In this document: positions 8,428 through 16,630 of the stretch, piece after piece
How the letters are laid out: each line of letters begins with the position of its first letter
Numbering within the stretch: position 1 is the stretch's first letter
Origin: Arachidicoccus sp. BS20
GTDB lineage: Bacteria; Bacteroidota; Bacteroidia; Chitinophagales; Chitinophagaceae
Length of the DNA stretch: 64,000 nucleotides
Reading direction: 5' to 3'
Assembly: GCF_001659705.1 (NCBI RefSeq)
Contig: NZ_CP015971.1
Coordinates: 1,798,001-1,862,000 of the forward strand
Made by a program: the position numbers and the translations under genes
The notes under the pieces: generated by a model
The model's database searches: none
What the model saw: the letters and a program-made list of their open reading frames with translations, nothing else
Told to the model about the DNA's origin: nothing

Positions 8428-8501
8428 TGACTCGGATTGGATTCGAACCAATGACCCACAGCTTAGAAGGCTGTTGCTCTATCCAGCTGAGCTACCGAGC
8501 C
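8428..8501 (-). tRNA. tRNA-Arg (anticodon TCT)
   Basis: The minus strand folds as a complete 74-nt cloverleaf. The acceptor GGCTCGG pairs with CCGAGTC (one G-T pair), the D-stem is GCTC/GAGC, the anticodon loop is CTTCTAA in an ACAGC/GCTGT stem, and the T-arm is ATTGG-TTCGAAT-CCAAT. The discriminator is A and no CCA is encoded. The 3' end (8428) faces the integrase, so the 3' half is the probable attachment site of the element. Confidence 0.95.
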
Positions 8502-8563
8502 GTTCGTGAATTGCGTGCAAAAATAGCGGTTTATATTTTACCTGCCAAAATGTAATTTTCAAA

Positions 8564-8592
8564 TCTTGCACTTCAAAATTGGTGTACTTTTG
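8564..8592 (+). promoter_or_regulatory. Bacteroidota-type promoter for the DegT gene
   Basis: TACTTTTG at 8585-8592 matches the TAnnTTTG -7 element. A TTG at 8564-8566, about 20 bp upstream, is in the place expected for the -33 element. The coding start is at 8613. Confidence 0.6.
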
Positions 8593-8612
8593 CGACACAA
8601 AAAAATAAAGCT

Positions 8613-9737
8613 ATGCGCGCGATACAAATGGTGGATTTGAAAAACCAATACCAAAAACTTAAAACCCAAATAGATAAAGCCGTAATGGATGTAATGGAAA
8701 GTGCGGCATTTATCAACGGGAAACCTGTTCAGGATTTTTGCAATAATTTATCCGAATACCTGAATGTGAAACACGTCATTCCCTGTGCCAACGGCACCGA
8801 TGCTTTACAAATTGCGCTGATGGCGCTTGATTTGCAACCCGGCGATGAAGTGATTACACCTTCCTTTACATTTATCGCGACTACGGAAGTAGTTGCACTA
8901 CTTGGCTTAACGCCTGTATTTGTGGACGTGGATAAGGATACATTTTGTATGGACATCGAAGATGTACGAAAATCAATTACACCAAAAACCAAAGCTATTG
9001 TGCCTGTTCATTTGTACGGTCAGGCTGTAAATATGGAAGCGCTCATGTCCCTGGCTGCCGAATATAATATTCCCGTGATTGAAGACAACGCACAGGCAAT
9101 CGGCTGCAACGTAACTTTTAGTAACGGAACGAAAAAGAAAACCGGAACTATCGGAACGATTGGAACGACTTCTTTTTTCCCGTCGAAAAACCTTGGCGCT
9201 TATGGCGACGGCGGTGCAATATTTACCAATAGTGATGAACTGGCAGCAAAGATGAAAATCATTGCTTCGCATGGTTCTGCAAAAAGATACTACCATGAAA
9301 TAGTCGGCTGCAATTCTCGGTTGGATACAATGCAAGCTGCCATACTCAACATCAAACTGAAAGAACTGGACAATTACATTGCAGCACGAAATGTAGTTGC
9401 AGATTATTACGACACAGCATTTGCCAATCATCCTAAAATTCAAACACCGGCGCGTGCACCATACAGCAATCACGTGTTTCATCAATATACATTGGTTTTG
9501 GAAAATGTGGACAGAAACGGCTTACAGGCATTTCTTGCCGAAAAAAATATTCCTGCAATGATATATTATCCCGTTCCGGGACACAAGCAGCAAATGTTTG
9601 AAAAATATAATATTCAGTATGAATTGCCTGCAACAGACCGGCTTACGGAGAGAGTAATTTCTTTGCCCATTCACACCGAAATGGATGAAGAACAATTGAA
9701 ATTTATTACGGATAATGTTTTAGAATATTGTAAATAA
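8613..9737 (+). CDS. DegT/DnrJ/EryC1/StrS-family PLP aminotransferase
   Basis: A 374-residue nucleotide-sugar aminotransferase. Family features are MVDLKNQYQ at the start, CANGTDALQIAL near residue 57, the PLP-contacting EDNAQAIG segment, and the Schiff-base Lys192 in FPSKNLGAYGDGG. These enzymes transaminate keto-sugar nucleotides for surface polysaccharides. A short basic insert (NGTKKKTG) precedes the lysine. The next gene, an RmlD-type reductase, begins 1 bp after the stop, so both probably act on nucleotide sugars. The exact sugar cannot be read from the sequence. A Bacteroidota-type promoter lies upstream. Confidence 0.88.
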   Translation: MRAIQMVDLKNQYQKLKTQIDKAVMDVMESAAFINGKPVQDFCNNLSEYLNVKHVIPCANGTDALQIALMALDLQPGDEVITPSFTFIATTEVVALLGLTPVFVDVDKDTFCMDIEDVRKSITPKTKAIVPVHLYGQAVNMEALMSLAAEYNIPVIEDNAQAIGCNVTFSNGTKKKTGTIGTIGTTSFFPSKNLGAYGDGGAIFTNSDELAAKMKIIASHGSAKRYYHEIVGCNSRLDTMQAAILNIKLKELDNYIAARNVVADYYDTAFANHPKIQTPARAPYSNHVFHQYTLVLENVDRNGLQAFLAEKNIPAMIYYPVPGHKQQMFEKYNIQYELPATDRLTERVISLPIHTEMDEEQLKFITDNVLEYCK

Positions 9738-9738
9738 A

Positions 9739-10608
9739 ATGGAACAACCTATAATTTTAGTTTCAGGAAAAAACGGACAATTGGGTAGCGAATTACTCTC
9801 CGTTTTCATGTCTTACCCGCAATTCAAATTTATTTTTTTAGGAAAAGAAGAATTGGATTTATCGTCCGAAATATCTATCAATGCTGCATTTCAGCAATAT
9901 CAGCCGGATTATTTTATTAATTGCGGCGCATATACTTTGGTGGACAAAGCTGAAACAGAAAGGGATTTGGCAGAAAAAATCAATGGAATAAATGTTGGCT
10001 ATATTGCCGAATTATGCAATCAATACAACACAACATTGGTTCACATTTCTACCGACTATGTTTTTGACGGAAACGCAAAAATCCCTTATAAAGCCGATGA
10101 AACAACGAATCCGGTAAATTTTTATGGGCAAACTAAATTACTAGGCGAGAAATTAGCTTTAGAAAACAACGAGAAAACAATTATCATCCGCACAGCCTGG
10201 GTGTACAGTAGTTTCGGGAAAAATTTTGTCAAAACCATGCTGCGCCTGATGAACGAAAGAAGTGAGATGAGTGTCGTAAACGACCAGCTTGGAACACCTA
10301 CTTATGCAAAGGATTTGGCGGTTGTCATTTGCAAAATTCTCGCTTCGGAGAAAAAGCAATACGGCATTTATCATTTTACAAACAACGGCATCATTTCATG
10401 GTTCGATTTTGCAGTCGAAATTAAAAAACTGGCAGCATCGACCTGCACGATTCATGCAATTCCCACTTCGGCATATCCTACGCCGGCAAAACGTCCGCAT
10501 TATTCCGTATTGGATAAGTCAAAAATTATTAATGATTATTCCATTGAAATCAAAAACTGGAAAGACAGTTTACGGGAATGCTTTAAATATATGCAGCCGA
10601 CAGCTTGA
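9739..10608 (+). CDS. rfbD: dTDP-4-dehydrorhamnose reductase (RmlD family)
   Basis: A 289-residue short-chain reductase of the extended SDR/RmlD family. It has an N-terminal GKNGQLGSELL nucleotide-binding loop, HISTDYVFDG in the middle and a YGQTK catalytic Tyr-x3-Lys motif (about residues 130-134). RmlD makes dTDP-L-rhamnose in the last step of the RmlABCD pathway. No rmlA, B or C is in the window, so the substrate is not certain. It is in an operon with the DegT aminotransferase and ends before a strong terminator. Confidence 0.85.
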   Translation: MEQPIILVSGKNGQLGSELLSVFMSYPQFKFIFLGKEELDLSSEISINAAFQQYQPDYFINCGAYTLVDKAETERDLAEKINGINVGYIAELCNQYNTTLVHISTDYVFDGNAKIPYKADETTNPVNFYGQTKLLGEKLALENNEKTIIIRTAWVYSSFGKNFVKTMLRLMNERSEMSVVNDQLGTPTYAKDLAVVICKILASEKKQYGIYHFTNNGIISWFDFAVEIKKLAASTCTIHAIPTSAYPTPAKRPHYSVLDKSKIINDYSIEIKNWKDSLRECFKYMQPTA

Positions 10609-10620
10609 TTATACACAACG

Positions 10621-10648
10621 AAAAAAGACCGTTTGGAACGGTCTTTTA
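10621..10648. terminator. bidirectional terminator between rfbD and rplS
   Basis: An 11-bp stem, AAAAGACCGTT/AACGGTCTTTT (10623-10647), around a TGG loop, with A- and T-runs in its flanks. It serves the convergent rfbD and rplS genes. Confidence 0.85.
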
Positions 10649-10681
10649 AATAGCTTTATTTTATCAAAAGAAAAGCTGTTC

Positions 10682-11032
10682 TTAAAAACGCTTTTCTTTA
10701 ATTCTTGCGCTTTTACCGCTGCGTTCACGAAGGTAGAACAATTTTGCACGACGTACTTTACCTACCTTGTTCAATTCGATAGAATCAATGTTAGGAGAAG
10801 ATACGGGAAAAGTTCTTTCGACACCTATACTGTTGGAAATTTTACGAACAGTAAAAGAAGTCGTAGCGCCGGTACCCTGAATTTTCAAAACATCACCGCG
10901 GAAGCTTTGGATACGTTCTTTACCGCCTTCAACGATTTTATAATTTACAGTAACATTGTCGCCCGCTTTAAATTTCGGAAATTCCTTTTGAGCGGTTAAT
11001 TGTTCCTGAACATATTTTACTGCGATTTGCAT
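10682..11032 (-). CDS. rplS: 50S ribosomal protein L19
   Basis: A 116-residue protein with L19 signatures: FKAGDNVTVNYKIVEGGKER near residue 21, RIQSFRGDVLKIQG, TFTVRKIS-type FTVRKISNSIGVERTFP, and the basic end RRAKLFYLRERSGKSARIKE. It is full length for the family. L19 sits at the 30S-50S interface. The gene stands alone here, with its own -7 element upstream (11056-11063) and a terminator downstream, and is not in the rpsP-rimM-trmD-rplS arrangement known from many bacteria. Confidence 0.97.
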   Translation of the reverse strand: MQIAVKYVQEQLTAQKEFPKFKAGDNVTVNYKIVEGGKERIQSFRGDVLKIQGTGATTSFTVRKISNSIGVERTFPVSSPNIDSIELNKVGKVRRAKLFYLRERSGKSARIKEKRF

Positions 11033-11055
11033 AGCTTAAAAGTTTTTAAGGACTG

Positions 11056-11063
11056 CAAAGGTA
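11056..11063 (-). promoter_or_regulatory. -7 promoter element of rplS
   Basis: The minus strand reads TACCTTTG, an exact match to TAnnTTTG, about 24 bp upstream of the rplS start. Confidence 0.6.
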
Positions 11064-11248
11064 TGGGTTAAAATTTATTTGACAAAATAATTTTGAAGAT
11101 TATAAAAGCTAATCGCTGCTTGCGGTTATTCTGCCCCTATTTGAATTTGCAAAGAAACAGAGATAATATTGTTTACACCCTCTGTTTTTTATCTTGTTAT
11201 TTCTTAAATTTCCATAAAAAACACCACACTACGCATTACTTCTTCAAC

Positions 11249-11256
11249 TACCTTTG
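11249..11256 (+). promoter_or_regulatory. -7 promoter element of cydAB
   Basis: TACCTTTG matches TAnnTTTG. It lies 36 bp before the cydA start. The spacer 11064-11292 shows nothing else clear. Confidence 0.55.
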
Positions 11257-11292
11257 TGCTGCTTCTGAAGTTCATCTTTAAATACATTTGCT

Positions 11293-12621
11293 ATGGATGA
11301 TTTTATGGCTGCACGCTCACAAATGGCGCTCTCACTTGCATTTCACATTGTGTTTTCCTGTATCGGAATGGTAATGCCGTTTTTTATGGCAGTGGCGCAT
11401 TTTTACTGGCTGAAGACAGGGAATGTTGTGTATAAAAATGTAACCAAAGCATGGAGCAAAGGCGTTGCTATTTTTTTCGCTACAGGTGCGGTTTCCGGAA
11501 CAGTCTTGTCGTTTGAATTAGGATTGCTTTTCCCTGAATTTATGAAACACGCGGGACCAATTTTCGGTATGCCGTTTTCACTGGAAGGGACGGCATTTTT
11601 TATCGAAGCCATTTTTTTGGGATTCTTTTTGTATGGTTGGGACAAATTCAATAAATGGTTTCATTGGTTTACAGGATTGCTTGTCGGCATCAGCGGCATT
11701 ATTTCCGGCATTCTCGTAGTGGCAGCAAATGCGTGGATGAACAGCCCTTCCGGGTTCGATTTTGTCAATGGACAATATCTGAATATCGACCCGATAAAAG
11801 CGATGTTTAACGCTGCGTGGTTTTCGGAAGCCCTCCACATGTGCATTGCAGCAGTGTCAGCTACCGGCTTTGCTGTTGCGGGCGTTCATGCCTGGATGAT
11901 TTTGAAAAAGAAAAACATACAATTTCATACGGCAGCGTTCAAAATTGCCGTGGTATTCGCGGGAATCGCCGCGCTGTTACAACCTCTAAGCGGCGATATT
12001 TCTGCAAAAAATGTGGCAAAACTGCAACCACCGAAACTTGCAGCAATGGAAGCTGTTTATCATACCGAAAGCGGTGTTCCGTTATTGATTGGCGGCATTC
12101 CGAATGATTCTGCACAACAGGTAAAGTATGCCATTCGATTGCCTAAACTTTTAAGTTTTCTGGCTTACGATAATTTCAATGCAACAATAAAAGGTATGGA
12201 CGAAATCCCTGCCAAAAATCGTCCACCGGTTCCCGTTACACATTATGCGTTTCAGATAATGGTTGGCTTTGGAATGCTCATGGCTGTGATTGCCGTGCTG
12301 TATTTTATTATTGTTCTGAAAAAGAAAAGCTGGCGCAACAAGCGCTGGCTGCTGAAACTTTTTGCGTACGCTACACCAATTGGATTTATCGCGGTAGAAG
12401 CCGGCTGGACGGTTACGGAAGTAGGACGGCAACCATGGATTATTTACGGCATTATGCGTACTAAAGATGCAGTAACGCCGATGCCCGGAATTGCCGTTAC
12501 TTTTTATGTGTTTACCGCAGTGTATTTGTCGCTGTCATTCATTGTTGCGTTTATGTTGTACCGGCAAATAAAAATGGTAGGCAAGTTGTATGATATTCCT
12601 TTAGAAAATAAATCAGTGTAA
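11293..12621 (+). CDS. cydA: cytochrome bd quinol oxidase subunit I
   Basis: A 442-residue integral membrane protein with about nine hydrophobic segments. Family motifs include SLAFHIVFSCIGMVMPF with an axial His near residue 19, FELGLLFPEFM, and the conserved GRQPWIIYG near residue 378. The length suggests the short Q-loop form. With CydB it oxidises quinol and reduces oxygen at high affinity in the cytoplasmic membrane. cydB begins 1 bp after the stop. No cydX-like small ORF or cydCD is seen here. Confidence 0.95.
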   Translation: MDDFMAARSQMALSLAFHIVFSCIGMVMPFFMAVAHFYWLKTGNVVYKNVTKAWSKGVAIFFATGAVSGTVLSFELGLLFPEFMKHAGPIFGMPFSLEGTAFFIEAIFLGFFLYGWDKFNKWFHWFTGLLVGISGIISGILVVAANAWMNSPSGFDFVNGQYLNIDPIKAMFNAAWFSEALHMCIAAVSATGFAVAGVHAWMILKKKNIQFHTAAFKIAVVFAGIAALLQPLSGDISAKNVAKLQPPKLAAMEAVYHTESGVPLLIGGIPNDSAQQVKYAIRLPKLLSFLAYDNFNATIKGMDEIPAKNRPPVPVTHYAFQIMVGFGMLMAVIAVLYFIIVLKKKSWRNKRWLLKLFAYATPIGFIAVEAGWTVTEVGRQPWIIYGIMRTKDAVTPMPGIAVTFYVFTAVYLSLSFIVAFMLYRQIKMVGKLYDIPLENKSV

Positions 12622-12622
12622 A

Positions 12623-13636
12623 ATGTTGTACGTTGTAATTGCTTTTTTATGGATGTCGATATGGCTGTATCTTCTTTTTGGTGGAGCAGATTTCGGTGCG
12701 GGCATTCTGGAACTTTTTACAAGAGAACAAAACAAGGGAAGAACGCGGCGCACAATGTACCGCGCTATAGGACCGATTTGGGAAGCGAATCATATGTGGC
12801 TGATTATTGCCATTGTAATTTTATTTGTGGGTTTTCCAGTAATTTATTCCGAAATGTCTGTTTACCTCCACATTCCTTTAATGATAATGTTATTAGGTAT
12901 TATCGCAAGAGGAACAGCTTTCTCTTTTCGTCATTATGATGCCGTTGTGGACGATATGCAAATTTTGTATAACAGAATTTTCACATGGTCGAGCCTGATT
13001 ACGCCTTTGTTTCTCGGCATTATTGCCGGCAGTTCAGTTTCCGGAACAATTGACACACAAGCGACCGATTTCGTTCATGCCTATATTTTTAGTTGGCTTG
13101 ACTGGTTTAACGTCGCAATTGGACTTTTCACGGTTGCTATTTGTGCATTTCTGGCTGCCGTTTTTTTAGTCGGCGAAGTAAAAAACGATAAAGACAGAAG
13201 AAGATTTACAATCAAAGCAAGAAGTGCCAATATTTTTGCAATCATTTTCGGTACGTTGGTATTTATCATTGCATGGCTCGAAAAAATTCCTCTGACTAAA
13301 TGGATATTCGGTAATGCAATAAGTTTAACAGCCATAATAACCGCGCTTTTATCGCTGGTCTTGCTTTGGTATTTATTGCTTAAAGGCAAAACAAAAATTC
13401 TCAGGCTGCTTGCGGGCTTTCAGGTTACGATGATTTTGCTGGCGATTACGTATCCGCACTTTCCCAATATTGTTTTACTTAGAGACGGTTCAACATTGTC
13501 TTTACTGGACAATCATGGCGATAAAAAAACCATACAGTCATTGGCAGTTGCGCTGCTTGGCGGGAGTATTTTTATTCTACCGGCGCTGTTTTATTTGATG
13601 TATAGTTTTAAGAAGCCGTTGTTGGAAAATGAGTAA
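12623..13636 (+). CDS. cydB: cytochrome bd quinol oxidase subunit II
   Basis: A 337-residue protein with about eight membrane segments. It begins with FLWMSIWLYLLFGGADFGAG, the conserved CydB N-terminus, and contains GPIWEANHMWLI, the usual CydB motif, near residue 50. It forms the heterodimer with CydA. It follows cydA directly and converges on the NadR-like gene with a spacer of only ~23 bp; I see no clear terminator between them. Confidence 0.95.
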   Translation: MLYVVIAFLWMSIWLYLLFGGADFGAGILELFTREQNKGRTRRTMYRAIGPIWEANHMWLIIAIVILFVGFPVIYSEMSVYLHIPLMIMLLGIIARGTAFSFRHYDAVVDDMQILYNRIFTWSSLITPLFLGIIAGSSVSGTIDTQATDFVHAYIFSWLDWFNVAIGLFTVAICAFLAAVFLVGEVKNDKDRRRFTIKARSANIFAIIFGTLVFIIAWLEKIPLTKWIFGNAISLTAIITALLSLVLLWYLLLKGKTKILRLLAGFQVTMILLAITYPHFPNIVLLRDGSTLSLLDNHGDKKTIQSLAVALLGGSIFILPALFYLMYSFKKPLLENE

Positions 13637-13659
13637 ATTATTTCAATGACTCTTGCTGT

Positions 13660-14220
13660 TTATATAAAGCTGCGAACGGCATCAATTGCAGACTGCAGTC
13701 TTTCATTGCCTTCTCCGCTTACAATTTTAAAAGGGACGTTTTGATTGATTAAAATATCCAGATAAATTTGAAATAACTCCTTGCGGTTTTTTTCATCGGG
13801 ATATTCGCGCAGCTCGTCGCGAACCCACGGCAAATCAGTATTACAAAGTAAGTACAAATCGTATTTTCTTTCTACAATTTGTTGCAAGATAAATGAATGG
13901 CAATTACCGAAAACATACTCACACCAAACTTTCATCACATACATATCGGTGTCGATGAACAAAATATTCTCTGTTGTTTGTTGCCTGTTGTCCGTTGCCG
14001 GATTTTTGTTTTCTATTTTTTTTATACAATCGTCTTCCAATGCAATCTGTCCTTTTGCTATTTCAAGAAGATTGTCGAATGTATAATCTGTTCCATTTTT
14101 CAATAAATATTCACGCGCATATTCTTTGCACCATATCGTATGAAAATGATTTGCCAATGCTTCGCAAAGACTTGACTTTCCTGTACTTTCGGGACCAATA
14201 ACAACTATTTTTTTCAACAA
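13660..14220 (-). CDS. NadR-like P-loop kinase (probable nicotinamide riboside kinase)
   Basis: A 186-residue AAA_28/NadR C-terminal-type kinase. Walker A is GPESTGKSSL (residues 9-18), followed by CKEYAREYL, FIDTDMYVMKVW and DLPWVRDELREYPD, all typical of the ribosylnicotinamide kinase domain. The N-terminal adenylyltransferase domain of full NadR is absent. Known function of the family: phosphorylation of nicotinamide riboside for NAD salvage. A polar insert NPATDNRQQTTEN (about residues 73-85) is encoded by a low-complexity TGTTG-type repeat and is unlikely to be part of the ancestral fold. It is separated from the next gene by only 3 bp. Confidence 0.82.
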   Translation of the reverse strand: MLKKIVVIGPESTGKSSLCEALANHFHTIWCKEYAREYLLKNGTDYTFDNLLEIAKGQIALEDDCIKKIENKNPATDNRQQTTENILFIDTDMYVMKVWCEYVFGNCHSFILQQIVERKYDLYLLCNTDLPWVRDELREYPDEKNRKELFQIYLDILINQNVPFKIVSGEGNERLQSAIDAVRSFI

Positions 14221-14223
14221 TAT

Positions 14224-14616
14224 TTAATCTTTTTTCAGTTCGACAAGCGTGTATGGATTTTCAAAAGCAGCTTTACGTGCGCCGCATTCGTCCTGTATCA
14301 TAATAAAAGACAGCTTGTTGTCTTTTATTATGATTTTATAAACACCCGCTTCATTGCCACAAGGGCTTCCACCTTGTATTTTCTTCAGCATAAGGGTATC
14401 CGCATTTAGTTTGTAGGTCATTTGCTCAATCATTTCTCCGCTTTCGTCCAACAATGAAAGTGTATCTTTTGTAAAACTAAAAGATGCGTCTATATCTTGT
14501 CCGGCATAAACAGTGCCGCTCCACTTTGTGTTTGCCAGATTCAAACTGTCTGTCTGCTGCGCCGAAAGCGAAAAAGCCGCGCAAAGCATAATGAGAAGCA
14601 TGATTAAAGTTTTCAT
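14224..14616 (-). CDS. unknown exported protein
   Basis: A 130-residue protein with a clear signal peptide (MKTLIMLLIMLCAAFSLSAQ). The rest is a predicted beta-rich domain: LANTKWSGTVYAG..., KLNADTLMLKK and FIMIQDECGARK, ending ENPYTLVELKKD. Such small lipocalin-like proteins are common in Bacteroidota, but I do not recognise a named family. Two Cys residues (in SPCGNEAG and DECGAR) could form a disulphide. It lies 3 bp from the NadR-like gene and 12 bp from the NUDIX gene, so the three are probably one operon. Confidence 0.7.
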   Translation of the reverse strand: MKTLIMLLIMLCAAFSLSAQQTDSLNLANTKWSGTVYAGQDIDASFSFTKDTLSLLDESGEMIEQMTYKLNADTLMLKKIQGGSPCGNEAGVYKIIIKDNKLSFIMIQDECGARKAAFENPYTLVELKKD

Positions 14617-14628
14617 TTGTTTATTTTT

Positions 14629-15198
14629 TTATGGTTTAAAATTTAATTTATCCAAATAACGCAGCGCATAAAAAATGGTGGTAATGTGCATTGCCTGTAC
14701 AATTCTTTTTTCGTCCAACAATTGAAACAATTCTTCAAAACTGTATTCTAATACTTCAATTTCTTCGTTATCGTCAAGGTTCTGTCCTTGTATTTTTTTG
14801 CCGCCTGTTGCCACAAACATATGCATCAAATTACTGTTGGTCGAAGGATTTGCGGACGTTCGTCCCAACGCATGAACGCTCTCAAAAGCAAAGCCCGTTT
14901 CTTCCAGCAACTCGCGGCGAATGGCATCTTCAAAAGTTGCATCGGTTTCATCCACACAACCGCCCGGCAACTCAATGCCTACCTCGCCCAACGCATGGCG
15001 GTATTGCTTTACCATCAAAATTTTATCGTCTTCGGTAACGGCAAAAGCCGTAACCCATTCGGGAAATTCAAACACATAATACGGGTCGATGATTTTGCCG
15101 TCAGCCCGCTCGCAGCGGTCTTTTCGCGCGGTAAGCCATGTGTCTTTAAAAAGATATTCAGATGAAAGTGTCTTCCATTTTAATTGTTCGTCGGTCAT
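14629..15198 (-). CDS. NUDIX hydrolase (ADP-ribose pyrophosphatase-like)
   Basis: A 189-residue protein with a complete Nudix box (GGCVDETDATFEDAIRRELL then EETG, about residues 79-102), preceded by VKQYRHALGEVGIELPGG, as in ADP-ribose/NDP-sugar pyrophosphatases. It hydrolyses a nucleoside diphosphate linked to another moiety; the substrate is not certain. Neighbours include a NadR-like kinase, so a link to NAD(P) or ADP-ribose turnover is plausible by context only. Confidence 0.88.
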   Translation of the reverse strand: MTDEQLKWKTLSSEYLFKDTWLTARKDRCERADGKIIDPYYVFEFPEWVTAFAVTEDDKILMVKQYRHALGEVGIELPGGCVDETDATFEDAIRRELLEETGFAFESVHALGRTSANPSTNSNLMHMFVATGGKKIQGQNLDDNEEIEVLEYSFEELFQLLDEKRIVQAMHITTIFYALRYLDKLNFKP

Positions 15199-15217
15199 AA
15201 AAAATTTATTTTTTGTT

Positions 15218-15742
15218 TTACCAATTCATTCTTTCTCTCAACGCATTTATATGCGCTGTATGATGCTTTCCGTGCCAAGCATAATTTCCCAACATATACC
15301 AAAGCGTCAATTCTTTTTCCGCTTCGGGATGATATAAAGTTTTGTTCCAATCATCATCGCTCAAATCCTGTAAAGCCGATACCCACCTGCGATGCAGTGC
15401 ATGAAGCAACGTAATGGAAATATTTACAGGCAATGTTTTCACATCATTCAGTTCTGCCCAAAGTTTTTCATTATATGTTTTAATCGTAGGATTATTTTCC
15501 GTTAAAACCCACTTAAAACGAATGTATGCATTCATATGACTATCCGCAATATGATGTACCAATTGATGCACCGTCCAACCGCCGCCACGGTAAGGCGTTT
15601 GCAGTTGTTCCTCATCCAAATTAATAATTGCATATTCCAGCCTTTCGGGCAACGAGGCAATATCGTTCAACCATTGTTTTTTTAAATCTTCTGAAAACGG
15701 TTGCGGCTCATACTTTCCGATGGGATAGTGAAGGTCGGGCAT
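15218..15742 (-). CDS. YfiT-like DinB-superfamily metal-dependent hydrolase
   Basis: I place the start at 15742 (MPDLHYPIGKYEPQPF), which matches the start of Bacillus YfiT. A frame open to 15814 would add 24 residues made only of repeat DNA. The protein has 174 residues with the metal-binding His set visible in WTVHQLVHHIADSHMNAYIR and YAWHGKHHTAHI. The family folds as a four-helix DinB/bacillithiol-transferase bundle; here DinB means damage-inducible protein, not polymerase IV. The molecular substrate is unknown. It is followed by the NUDIX gene in the same direction. Confidence 0.85.
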   Translation of the reverse strand: MPDLHYPIGKYEPQPFSEDLKKQWLNDIASLPERLEYAIINLDEEQLQTPYRGGGWTVHQLVHHIADSHMNAYIRFKWVLTENNPTIKTYNEKLWAELNDVKTLPVNISITLLHALHRRWVSALQDLSDDDWNKTLYHPEAEKELTLWYMLGNYAWHGKHHTAHINALRERMNW

Positions 15743-15828
15743 GGTTCTGTTATCTGTTATTTGTTGTCTGTTATTAGTCAATAAGTTATCCTCACAATCC
15801 TTAAAATCCCACAAATCATGGTCAATCT
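15743..15828. repeat. dispersed intergenic repeats filling the ABC/YfiT spacer
   Basis: Read on the minus strand, the spacer begins TTGACCATGATTTGTGGG, a member of the family also found at 42270, 43132 and 44328. It then runs into a low-complexity AACAGACAACAAATAACAG tract before the YfiT start. The first copy supplies the TGA stop of the ABC ATPase gene. Confidence 0.7.
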
Positions 15829-16583
15829 TCCCGCAATGTTTTCCCCGTCAAATTTAAAAACACGTCTTCAAGATTGGCGAGCTTTACTTGCTTTGGACGC
15901 TCAAAACCTGTTGCCACCAAATCGTCTATCATTTTATCGGGTGTATCTAATGAAATAATTTTTCCCGAGTCGATAATCGCAATCCGGTCGCAAAGAAATT
16001 CCGCTTCATCCATGTAATGCGTTGTGATGATGACGGTTGTTCCTTTCTTACGAATGTCCAAAATCAAGTCCCACAAATTGCGGCGCGCCTGCGGGTCGAG
16101 ACCTGTTGTAGGTTCATCCAAAAAAATAATTTTCGGTTGGTTGATTAACGTGGTTGCAATAGAAAAACGTTGCTTTTGGCCGCCGCTTAATTCTTTAAAT
16201 TTATTCTTTGCTTTGTCGCGCAAATTCACTGAATCCAATAGTTTCAGCGAATCGACCTTTTTGTTGTACAAGCCTGCAAACATCTGCACCAATTCAGCTA
16301 AAGATAATCCCGGATAATAACCTGCGGACTGCAACTGCACGCCGATAATCTTTTTAATATCATTCGGTTGTTTGTCAAGGTTCATTCCATCGACAATGAT
16401 TTCGCCGCTTGTTTTATCGCGCAGGGTTTCAATGATTTCAAGCGTGGTGGATTTGCCCGCGCCGTTCGGTCCTAACAAACCGAAAATTTCGCCTTGATAA
16501 ACGTCAAACGAAATACCCTTTACGGCTTCAAAATCGCCGTATTTTTTTGTCAAATTTTTTACGGAAATAATGGGAGTTTGCAT
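15822..16583 (-). CDS. ABC transporter ATP-binding protein
   Basis: A 253-residue ATPase with Walker A GPNGAGKSTTLE (about 38-49), Q-loop IIGVQLQSAGYYPG, signature ELSGGQKQRFS (about 132-142), Walker B IIFLDEPTTGLDPQARR and switch His in TTHYMDEAE. The layout matches the CcmA/multidrug-exporter class that pairs with ABC-2 permeases. No permease gene lies next to it in this window, so the transported substrate is unknown. Its stop codon overlaps the start of a dispersed repeat. Confidence 0.9.
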   Translation of the reverse strand: MQTPIISVKNLTKKYGDFEAVKGISFDVYQGEIFGLLGPNGAGKSTTLEIIETLRDKTSGEIIVDGMNLDKQPNDIKKIIGVQLQSAGYYPGLSLAELVQMFAGLYNKKVDSLKLLDSVNLRDKAKNKFKELSGGQKQRFSIATTLINQPKIIFLDEPTTGLDPQARRNLWDLILDIRKKGTTVIITTHYMDEAEFLCDRIAIIDSGKIISLDTPDKMIDDLVATGFERPKQVKLANLEDVFLNLTGKTLRED

Positions 16584-16630
16584 GAGTGCAAATTAAGAAA
16601 GAATATCTGAATAACGATTTTGAGAGATCA

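Noticed and set aside
15743-15814. N-terminal extension of the YfiT-like protein
   Set aside because: The extra 24 residues are repeat DNA, while the internal start at 15742 matches the family N-terminus.
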